In this document: one piece after another, positions 1-5,740 of the stretch
Layout: each line of letters begins with the position of its first letter
How positions within the stretch are numbered: position 1 is the first letter of the stretch
Source of the DNA: Candidatus Rokuibacteriota bacterium
GTDB lineage: Bacteria; Methylomirabilota; Methylomirabilia; Rokubacteriales; CSP1-6
Length of the DNA stretch: 8,832 bases
Reading direction: 5' to 3'
Assembly: GCA_016206385.1 (NCBI GenBank)
Contig: JACQRS010000404.1
Span: 1 to 8,832 of the forward strand
The notes under the pieces: generated by a model
What the model saw: only the letters and a program-made list of their open reading frames with translations
The model's database searches: none
What the model was told of the DNA's origin: nothing
Made by a program: the position numbers and the translations under genes

Positions 1-949
1 CCTCGGAGGATACGCGGACCGCTATCTCGCTTACCAGTGGATGGCCCGCGGGCGCGATGCGGAGGTGAACCACATCGTCGATCACGGGTACGGCCACCTG
101 GCCTACAGCCTCGACCCGCGCCGCACCGCCGTGACCTTCCACGACGCGATGCTCCTGAAGCTCAAGGCACGCGAGCTGCCCATCAACTCATACCCGTGGT
201 TCACGATGCTCGGGCACAGGCTGAGCCTGGGCGCCATCGCCCGCGTCTCCCGCGTCATCACCCCCTCCGAGAGCGCCCGGCGCGACCTGCTGCGCCTTAC
301 GAGGTGCCGCCCGGAGCGGGTGCGGGTCGTCCCGCTGGGGGTCTCGGGACACTTCCGCCCCCCGGCAGCCCCGTGTCCCGACCGCGCGCCCGGGGCCGCG
401 GGCCGCCCCGCTCGGATCCTGCACGTCGGCCACTGCGGGCCGTACAAGAATATCGAGACCATCCTCAGGACGATCCCCGCGATCGCCCGGCGTCTCGGGG
501 AGAGGGTCCTCTTCACGAAGGTGGGCGATCCCTTCACACGTCCCCAGAGGGCCCTGATCGCCCGCCTGGGGATCGACGGGCAGGTGGAGCACCTGGGCAA
601 GGTCCCGCTCGAGAGACTGCCGCAGGTATACGCCGGGGCCGATCTCCTCCTGATGCCGTCGTTCGACGAGGGGTTCGGGCTCCCGGCGCTCGAGGCGATG
701 GCGTGCGGGACGCCGGTGGTCGTCTCGGATCGGGGCTCGCTCCCCGAGGTCGTGGGGGACGCCGGGCTGCTGATCCCCCCCGATGACATCGAGGCGCTGG
801 CCGGCGCGGTGGAGCGCGTCCTGACGGATCGCGCCCTCACCGCCGACCTGCGCGGGCGGGGGCTGGAGCGCGCGCGCGCCTTCACCTGGGAGCGCACGGC
901 CCGGGCGACGCTGGAGGTGTATCGCGAGATCCACGCGGAGGCGGGCTGA
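1..949 (+). CDS. Glycosyltransferase family 4 (GT-B fold), 5' end outside the window
   Basis: The reading frame is open from base 2 with no start codon before the window edge. The 14 codons ahead of the first ATG (41) already read like protein (…YADRYLAYQW…), so the gene begins upstream and 315 residues are visible. Features typical of GT4 retaining glycosyltransferases are present. They include an N-terminal domain with 'VNHIVDHGYGHLAY' and 'VTFHDAM', the linker 'VVPLGVSGHF', then the C-terminal Rossmann domain with 'HVGHCGPYKNIE'. The E-x7-E nucleotide-sugar motif EGFGLPALE lies at 668-694 and is followed by 'ACGTPVV'. The protein should move a sugar from an activated donor to a glycan or lipid-linked acceptor at the cytoplasmic side. 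Donor and acceptor cannot be read from sequence. The gene is very GC-rich (50 of 60 bases at 841-900) and ends at TGA 947-949; composition drops immediately after. The family call is secure, the substrate unknown. Confidence 0.92.
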   Translation, partial: LGGYADRYLAYQWMARGRDAEVNHIVDHGYGHLAYSLDPRRTAVTFHDAMLLKLKARELPINSYPWFTMLGHRLSLGAIARVSRVITPSESARRDLLRLTRCRPERVRVVPLGVSGHFRPPAAPCPDRAPGAAGRPARILHVGHCGPYKNIETILRTIPAIARRLGERVLFTKVGDPFTRPQRALIARLGIDGQVEHLGKVPLERLPQVYAGADLLLMPSFDEGFGLPALEAMACGTPVVVSDRGSLPEVVGDAGLLIPPDDIEALAGAVERVLTDRALTADLRGRGLERARAFTWERTARATLEVYREIHAEAG

Positions 950-1135
950 CTCGGCCAAGTGATACCCGGTTTGCCTCAGGACAAGGAATGCCGCAAGGCG
1001 CTGGCGAAAGCCGGATTGAATCGCATGCAGGCCTTTCGCTGCGATCACGTCGGCGCGCAGGACGAGACCCCGAACACCGAAGTTACCGCGCGGTCCGCCG
1101 GCCGTCATCGCCAGTGTAGTAACCTGGAAATCACG

Positions 1136-1164
1136 TTGCCGTTGGCGGCAGCCTCCTGTATGCT
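1136..1164 (+). promoter_or_regulatory. Possible sigma70-type promoter for the 1309-3360 gene pair
   Basis: TTGCCG (1136-1141) and TATGCT (1159-1164) are separated by exactly 17 bases, each matching four of six consensus positions (TTGACA, TATAAT). Transcription would start near 1171 and give a leader of about 140 nt containing the 1236-1273 stem-loop. Such matches occur by chance, so this is a weak call supported mainly by spacing and by its position ahead of a gene pair. Confidence 0.28.
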
Positions 1165-1235
1165 GTCGCCACGTGAAAACCAGCCGCATCACTTGAGATC
1201 GATGAAGAGCAACGTAAGACCCTTTAGAGCATCCG

Positions 1236-1273
1236 GCGGTCCAGAGACGACTGAATCCGTTCATCTGGACCGC
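1236..1273 (+). promoter_or_regulatory. 38-nt stem-loop in the leader of the methyltransferase gene
   Basis: The arms GCGGTCCAGA (1236-1245) and TCTGGACCGC (1264-1273) are a perfect 10-bp inverted repeat. Inside, TGAA (1252-1255) pairs with TTCA (1260-1263) around the tetraloop TCCG, which in RNA is UCCG, a UNCG-type loop. The six bases GACGAC (1246-1251) form a one-sided bulge between the two helices. The structure ends 35 nt before ATG 1309. No T-run follows, so it is not a standard intrinsic terminator. It could be an RNA leader element, a protein operator or a scar of an element end. The pairing is certain; the function is inferred. Confidence 0.5.
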
Positions 1274-1308
1274 GTCTGTCGATCAGATCCTCGCGAAGGT
1301 CTTCAGAT

Positions 1309-2151
1309 ATGAGGCAGCTCTGGGGACACTACCCTAGGCTGCAGCAGCGGGGCAGAACCGTCGTGTTGGGAAGAGACGGTCGAATGGGCCAGGTGCTGCG
1401 AACCGCCTGGAGGCTGGGCCTCCGGGCCACCTATCCTCTTTGGCTCATCTACCTCGAAGTTGACGGACTCCTGAGCCATCGCCTGAGCATCGCTCACATG
1501 AAGCACGATTGGAACGATCGTGCCCGACGGGATGCCCGTCTCTTCGTTGCCCTGGACGCCGGCCAAACGGACGACCAGTACAGGAAGTCGGGCGAACAAC
1601 AAGTGGCCGATCTGATCGAATCCCGCCTCGACGTCCTGCTTCCCGGCATCGACCCGCAGGATGCCGATGTCCTCGAATTAGGATGCGGAACCGGACGCAT
1701 GACGCGTCCGATGAGTGGGCTATTCCGCCGAGTGACAGCTCTAGACATATCAGCGGAGATGGTAACCCGCGCCCGCGAGTCACTGAGAGATCATGGCAAT
1801 GTCTCCTTCGTGGTGGGGAGCGGGATCGACCTCACCGGTCTGCCGGACCACGCGTTTGACCTCGTCGTATCCTTCCTGGTGTTCCAGCATATTCCTGACA
1901 AAGCCATCGTCCGCAGCTACTTCAAGGAATCGGCTCGCGTCCTTCGCTCGCAGAGCACTTTTTTCTTCCAGGTCCGGATGCCTCTCGAGCAGGAGCGACA
2001 CTTGCTTCGGCGGCCCAAGGGCACTTGGATTGGGGCCTTGTATCGGCCAGACGAGGTAGTTGCAGATCTCAGCCAGGCCGGGCTCGACGTCGTGGAGTCC
2101 TGGGGCCACGGAACCTCCTCCCTCTTCGTGATCGCACGGAAAGGCAAGTAG
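1309..2151 (+). CDS. Class I SAM-dependent methyltransferase (Methyltransf_11/25-like)
   Basis: The protein is 280 residues with a Rossmann-fold SAM domain. Motif I VLELGCGTGRM covers residues 121-131, the acidic end of strand 2 is D146 (ALDIS), and the strand-4 region LVVSFLVFQHIPD ends at residue 197. The N-terminal part has a hydrophobic or amphipathic stretch (about residues 28-50) and then MKHDWNDRAR at 64-73. It should transfer a methyl group from SAM to a small molecule or glycan; the acceptor is unknown. The chosen ATG has GAAGG at 1295-1299, nine bases upstream. An alternative ATG at 1384 has GGAAGAG eight bases upstream and would give an N-terminus closer in length to the paralogue at 3726-4505, so the start is not settled. 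Codons such as TTA, CTA and ATA and lower GC set it apart from the flanking genes. It lies 30 nt before the DegT-fold gene, probably in one transcript. Confidence 0.87.
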   Translation: MRQLWGHYPRLQQRGRTVVLGRDGRMGQVLRTAWRLGLRATYPLWLIYLEVDGLLSHRLSIAHMKHDWNDRARRDARLFVALDAGQTDDQYRKSGEQQVADLIESRLDVLLPGIDPQDADVLELGCGTGRMTRPMSGLFRRVTALDISAEMVTRARESLRDHGNVSFVVGSGIDLTGLPDHAFDLVVSFLVFQHIPDKAIVRSYFKESARVLRSQSTFFFQVRMPLEQERHLLRRPKGTWIGALYRPDEVVADLSQAGLDVVESWGHGTSSLFVIARKGK

Positions 2152-2164
2152 GTTGAGAACCTAC
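2148..2164 (+). repeat. Perfect hairpin across the methyltransferase stop codon
   Basis: GTAGGTT (2148-2154) and AACCTAC (2158-2164) are perfect complements around the loop GAG. The stem contains the TAG stop codon (2149-2151) of the methyltransferase gene and ends 17 nt before the ATG of the next gene. There is no T-run, so it is unlikely to terminate transcription. It may affect mRNA stability or expression of the downstream gene, whose own Shine-Dalgarno is poor. A 7-bp stem of this kind can also arise by chance. Confidence 0.4.
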
Positions 2165-2181
2165 CCTGGGCGGTACTCACC

Positions 2182-3360
2182 ATGATCAAGCTCATCAAGT
2201 CGACCTTCTACAACGAAGCCGACACAAAGAAAGAGCTTGTTGATTTTATTTTGAAGAACGAACAGCTGAGCTTCGGGGCCGAGTGCATGAAGTTCGAAAA
2301 GAACTTCGCCGCCTGGCAGGGGAGGAGGGATGCGGTCTTCGTCAACAGCGGGAGCTCCGCCAACCTCGCGCTCGTCCAAGCGCTCCTGAACTTCGGCCGC
2401 CTGAAGCCCGGGGACGCCGTCGGCTTCTCGGCGCTGACGTGGTCCACGAACATCATGCCGCTCGTCCAGCTCGGCCTCGTGCCCGTGTCGATCGACGTCA
2501 CTCTCGAGACGCTCAACGTCTCGAGCGCGACGCTCGCGGCGGCGGTCGACACAACGCCGATCAAGGCGCTGTTCCTGACCAACCTTCTCGGGTTCTGCGA
2601 CGACATGGACGGCATCCGGCGCCTCTGCCGCGAGCGCGGCATCCTCCTGCTCGAGGACAACTGCGAGGGGCTCGGAACCGTCTACCGAGGGACGAAGCTG
2701 GGCAACTTCGGGCTCGCAGCAACCTTCTCGTTCTTCGTCGGCCACCACCTGTCAACGATCGAGGGCGGCGCAATCGCCACCGACGACCTCGAGCTCGCCA
2801 CCATGCTGCGCATCGTTCGGGCCCACGGCTGGGACCGCAACCTAGCACAAGAGGAGCGGGACGGAATCCGCAGGATCTACCGAGTCGACCCGTTCTACGC
2901 CAAGTACACGTTCTACGACCTCGCGTTCAACATCCGGCCTATGGAGATTCAGGCGTTTCTGGGAAACAGCGAACTCCGCCACGCTGACGAAATCGTCAAA
3001 AAGCGCGATGAGAATTTCAAGCGGTTCGCCGCCGCCATCTACAGCCAGACCGGCCGGTACCTGCCGATCCGCTTCGACCACCTTGACCTCGTCTCGAACT
3101 TCGCCGTGCCGGTCGTGTGCGCATCGGCGAGCATCCGCGACAAACTCGTGACGAGGTGCGAGGGTAGGATTGAGACTCGTCCGATCGTCGGCGGCGACAT
3201 GACCAGGCAGCCGTTCTTTGTCAAGTACCTGCCCATCGTGCCGAGGGCAACGGGCATGACCAACGCCGCACTCGTGCACCAAAACGGCCTCTACTTCGGC
3301 AACAACCCCCAGCTGACCGAAGATGAGATCGAGCAGATGATCGCTCTTTTTTCTTCGTAA
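2182..3360 (+). CDS. DegT/DnrJ/EryC1/StrS-fold PLP enzyme with His in place of the catalytic Lys; probable sugar-nucleotide 3-dehydratase
   Basis: The protein has 392 residues, the length of a full DegT-family fold. Landmarks are NSGSSAN (phosphate-binding region), EDNCEGLG at 158-165 (the Asp expected to bind the pyridine ring nitrogen), SFFVGHHLSTIEGG around residue 188, NIRPMEIQAFLG, ETRPIVGGDMTRQPFF, and a C-terminal LYFGNNPQLTEDEIEQM. Family members read SFxxxKxxTxGEGG. Here H188 occupies the Lys position, as in ColD (GDP-4-keto-6-deoxymannose 3-dehydratase) and RfbH/E1. Those enzymes remove the C3 hydroxyl and do not act as PLP aminotransferases. I see no C-x-C cluster of the kind that holds the [2Fe-2S] centre of E1, and the length fits ColD better. 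The substrate sugar is unknown. The 5' end is strikingly A/T-rich (26 GC of 60 at 2221-2280). The Shine-Dalgarno is weak (GGGCGG near 2168-2173). No colitose or dideoxysugar partner genes are visible. Confidence 0.9.
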   Translation: MIKLIKSTFYNEADTKKELVDFILKNEQLSFGAECMKFEKNFAAWQGRRDAVFVNSGSSANLALVQALLNFGRLKPGDAVGFSALTWSTNIMPLVQLGLVPVSIDVTLETLNVSSATLAAAVDTTPIKALFLTNLLGFCDDMDGIRRLCRERGILLLEDNCEGLGTVYRGTKLGNFGLAATFSFFVGHHLSTIEGGAIATDDLELATMLRIVRAHGWDRNLAQEERDGIRRIYRVDPFYAKYTFYDLAFNIRPMEIQAFLGNSELRHADEIVKKRDENFKRFAAAIYSQTGRYLPIRFDHLDLVSNFAVPVVCASASIRDKLVTRCEGRIETRPIVGGDMTRQPFFVKYLPIVPRATGMTNAALVHQNGLYFGNNPQLTEDEIEQMIALFSS

Positions 3361-3606
3361 GGCATCATGGACGCTCCCGCCGGGCAGGCACAACCAAACG
3401 AAGAAGTGGGCCGACGGCCCGCTGTCAGTCGGCGGCCTGTCACCGGCGCGTCGGCGTCGGATCCCGTGTCGCTGTTCACCTCTGCTGTCCGCAGACGAAC
3501 GGCGTGGCCTGCTGAGAGCTCCTGCCGACGCTCGCACATCGCGTCGAGGCAGAAGGGAGGGGCCTGAACCACCGACCCCGGTCCGGTTCCTGCCCCAGGC
3601 CGGGGC
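3361..3606. other. Gap between converging gene blocks, with short GC-rich inverted repeats
   Basis: I see no supportable gene here. Two short perfect inverted repeats occur: GGGCC-GAC-GGCCC at 3408-3420 and TGCCCC-AGGCC-GGGGCA at 3591-3607. The second abuts the ATG of the transposase remnant. Neither is followed by a T-run on either strand, so calling them terminators would be weak. The region lies between an A/T-richer block and an insertion-sequence remnant and may itself be part of the decayed element. Confidence 0.4.
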
Positions 3607-3768
3607 ATGGACGATGTCCCCTCCCTCTCGCCCCTCCGGCATCGCCCGCGTCGCGCGCGAGAATCGCCGCTCTACCAGCTGGCAGGGGGGCACCACGAGA
3701 GATTCCAGCAGGTCTGCGACGAGCGCTACGGTGTGCGAACTACGGGGGGATGGCCCCCGACCTGCTGA
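3607..3768 (+). pseudogene. Remnant of an IS91-type transposase, N-terminal part only
   Basis: A 53-codon frame starts at ATG 3607 and ends at TGA 3766-3768. Residues 12-42 include RPRRARESPLYQL and ERFQQVCDERYGVR. This matches what I know of the N-terminus of IS91-family Y2 transposases with the zinc-binding domain: a PR-x-P-x-x-SPLYQL start, then an acidic helix ending in DERY, then RYGFWRPV. After RYGVR the match stops (TTGGW…). The cysteine-rich zinc domain and the HUH/Tyr catalytic domain are absent, so this is a truncated fragment of one of the usual 350-400-residue proteins. Real homology probably ends near 3735. The - strand methyltransferase gene reads into it: the TAG stop of that gene (3726-3728) lies inside the DERYG codons. 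Identification rests on recalled family sequence. Confidence 0.68.
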
Positions 3769-4505
3769 AGGTCGATGTCGAGGGAGCCGACCGTCCTTTC
3801 CCAGACCACCAGCCAGGTCTCCGTGTCCGGCTCGGCGCTCGGCAGCACCCGGGTGGTCGCCCACCGGAAGCCGTTACTCCGGCGGAGGGACTCGAGAGCG
3901 TCCCTGTCGTACTCGCGCTCCATGATCGTGTTGAAGTCGGGCGCGGCGCGCTGCCTGGCGCCGGGCCGATGCTGCACCTCGAAGACCAGCAGGCCGCGGT
4001 CGAGCAGGCGGGCGGCCTCGGCCACATAGCTCTCCATCACGGGGCGCGGCAGATGGCGGAACACGGTCCAGGCCACGATCACGTCGGGGGACGCATCCTC
4101 GGCGACCCGCAGGCTGGAGCCATCCGCTTCCAGATACGTGACGTTGCGGCGCCGGCTGAGGGCCCTCGCCTGGCGCACCATCTCCCCGGACACGTCGATC
4201 CCGACGACGCTGCGGAAGCGTTCCGCCAGGGCCTCGGAGAGGCGCCCGAGCCCGCAGCCGCTCTCCAGGACCGTGTGCGCCGGATCGTACGCCGCACCGA
4301 GGGCCTCGAGGATGATCCACGCGTCCCTCACCCCGGAGGCCCAGTAGGCGTCCCACGACGCCGCGTCGAAGGTGGCGGTCATCTCGCGCGGCGCCGCGCG
4401 TGCCCGCCGGTCCCAGTCGCGGCGCATCTTCCAGTTCCGGTAGTTGGGGACCAGCCGGAGGAGGAGCGAATTGGCGATCACCTTCGCGTGAGACGCCAGG
4501 GTCAC
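3726..4505 (-). CDS. Class I SAM-dependent methyltransferase, 3' end abutting an IS remnant
   Basis: The protein is 259 residues. The SAM domain has TVLESGCGLGR at 78-88 (G83, G85, G87), D104 (GIDVS) and VIVAWTVFRHLP in the strand-4 region. The N-terminus has a hydrophobic stretch (about 9-20) then MRRDWDRRARAAPRE from residue 27, resembling MKHDWNDRAR in the + strand methyltransferase. It starts with GTG (4505-4503), which overlaps the TGA stop of the glycosyltransferase upstream as GTGA. A purine run at 4525-4512 (GGAGGGGGGAGGAG on the coding strand), six bases before the start, is a strong Shine-Dalgarno, so translation is probably coupled. The last residues (about GGHPPVVRTP) and the stop fall at or in the transposase remnant, so the natural C-terminus may have been replaced. 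The core fold is complete and it may still work. The methyl acceptor is unknown. Confidence 0.88.
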   Translation of the reverse strand: MTLASHAKVIANSLLLRLVPNYRNWKMRRDWDRRARAAPREMTATFDAASWDAYWASGVRDAWIILEALGAAYDPAHTVLESGCGLGRLSEALAERFRSVVGIDVSGEMVRQARALSRRRNVTYLEADGSSLRVAEDASPDVIVAWTVFRHLPRPVMESYVAEAARLLDRGLLVFEVQHRPGARQRAAPDFNTIMEREYDRDALESLRRSNGFRWATTRVLPSAEPDTETWLVVWERTVGSLDIDLQQVGGHPPVVRTP

Positions 4506-5731
4506 ACTGCGCTCCTCCCCCCTCCCGCCGCCGTCCGCCCCCGGACGGCGCGCTCCAGGAGCCCCACGAGAGTCCTCACGTGCCCGTCCTGCCCATAGAG
4601 CCGCAGGGCCTTCGCCCGCCCCGCCTCCCCCATTCGGTGCGCCAAGTCCCCGTTCTCCAGAAGGCGGTCGATGCGCCCGGCGAGGGCGCGCACGTCCCGG
4701 GGCGAAACCAGGAAACCGGTGACGCCATCTTCGAGCCAGTCCGGGATGCCGCCCACGTCGAAGGCGACCACCGGCTTCGCGTGCCCCATCGCCTCCGGCC
4801 CCACCATCGCAAAGGGCTCCGGCCAGACGGAGGGGACGACGACGAGGTCGCAGTCGCCGTAGAGAAGGTCCATCTGTTCCCGGCTCCTCCAGCCCACGAA
4901 ATCGACCCGATCGGCCACGCCCAGTCTCTTGGCCAGGGCGCGTGAGCTACTGACGTCGGGGCCCTCCCCGGCCACGATCAGGCGATAAGGGATGCGGCTG
5001 ATCCGCGCCGCTTGGAGCAGGTAGCACAGCCCCTTCTGCGGGGTCAGACGGCCGGCGAACAGGACCCGCGGCCCCGGCCGCGGGCCGGGCCCGCCGGAAG
5101 GGGGTCCTGCCGGGATCCGGACCGCCGTCGGCAGGACAGCGATTCGGTCGGAGTGGTAGCCGGCCGCGACGAGCCGCTCCCGCATGTCCCGCGAGTCCAC
5201 CTGCAGCACCTCCACGTTCCGCGCCCATTCCTGCATGCGCCGCATCTGCACGAAGTTCCTCGCCAGCGGCCCCGGACGGCGCGGCTGGCAGCGCTCCAGG
5301 AAGGCCTGCACGAAGCAGACCGGGCCGGCGGCGTGGGGACAGACGCGGTCGCTGCGTTGCAGGTGCTTGCTCCCGGCGGGGCAATAGAGGTCGTGGGTGT
5401 GCGCGAAGAAAACGACGGGCAGGGCGCGGGCGAGAAGGGTGGCGGCACCCGGCTCCATCGACGTGTGGACGTAGGCGACGTCCGGCCGCTCCCTGTGGAG
5501 GACGGCCCGCAGCGCCCGCGCCGCCTGCTCCCCGGGGCGCAGCGCCTTGCTCGTCAATCCGGGGACGTGGTACTCGGGGCGGCCCTCGACGTGGAACAGG
5601 TCGAGCCCCGCCCCTCCGTAAACCACGATGCACGCGTGACCGCCCCGCTCGAATGCGGCGGCGAGGTCGTAGATGTGGTTCTCGGCGCCTCCAGCGCGTC
5701 CGTACATGCCGACGACCTGGAGGATCCTCAC
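4502..5731 (-). CDS. Glycosyltransferase family 4 (GT-B fold)
   Basis: The protein is a complete 409-residue GT4 glycosyltransferase. The N-terminal domain opens with MRILQVVGMYGRAGGAENHI, a common pattern with a Gly-Gly-Ala-Glu loop. The C-terminal domain has LFAGRLTPQKG at about 224-234, VPSVWPEPFAMVGPEAMG with the E-x7-E pair at E305 and E313, and GIPDWLEDGVTGFLV. Between the domains is a Cys/His-rich stretch: H111, H113, C117, C131, C139 and C148. Similar cysteine patterns occur in some GT4 subfamilies and may bind a metal or form disulfides. The start is GTG (5731-5729), preceded by GAGGG overlapping the stop of the upstream gene, and the gap to that gene is 9 nt. The stop overlaps the next gene's start. 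It probably adds a sugar to the glycan made by this cluster; donor and acceptor are unknown. Confidence 0.94.
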   Translation of the reverse strand: MRILQVVGMYGRAGGAENHIYDLAAAFERGGHACIVVYGGAGLDLFHVEGRPEYHVPGLTSKALRPGEQAARALRAVLHRERPDVAYVHTSMEPGAATLLARALPVVFFAHTHDLYCPAGSKHLQRSDRVCPHAAGPVCFVQAFLERCQPRRPGPLARNFVQMRRMQEWARNVEVLQVDSRDMRERLVAAGYHSDRIAVLPTAVRIPAGPPSGGPGPRPGPRVLFAGRLTPQKGLCYLLQAARISRIPYRLIVAGEGPDVSSSRALAKRLGVADRVDFVGWRSREQMDLLYGDCDLVVVPSVWPEPFAMVGPEAMGHAKPVVAFDVGGIPDWLEDGVTGFLVSPRDVRALAGRIDRLLENGDLAHRMGEAGRAKALRLYGQDGHVRTLVGLLERAVRGRTAAGGGRSAV

Positions 5732-5740
5732 CTGGCACCC

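Larger units (their letters stand above)
950..1308. other. 359-base gap without a convincing gene; leader of the 1309 gene
   Basis: This is less GC-rich than the glycosyltransferase on its left. An open frame covers most of it on the + strand (959-1312), but its translation resembles no family I know, and it runs into the next gene's start. The - strand frame is equally uninformative. What it does hold is a possible sigma70-type promoter (1136-1164), a strong stem-loop (1236-1273) and a possible ribosome binding site (1295-1299). It is probably the left edge of the A/T-richer block, and could contain decayed coding sequence that I cannot identify. Confidence 0.5.

Noticed and set aside
959..1312. 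117-codon open frame on the + strand in the first gap
   Set aside because: The translation matches no family I know and overlaps the next gene's start. It spans the strong stem-loop and has no good ribosome binding site.
3331..3353. T-run TTTTTT (3347-3352) after a short GAGC/GCTC pairing, like an intrinsic terminator
   Set aside because: The stem is only 4 bp with an 8-nt loop and lies inside the coding sequence of the DegT-fold gene before its stop.
3750..4598. 282-codon open frame on the + strand
   Set aside because: It is antisense to the methyltransferase and glycosyltransferase genes, which have clear motifs on the - strand.
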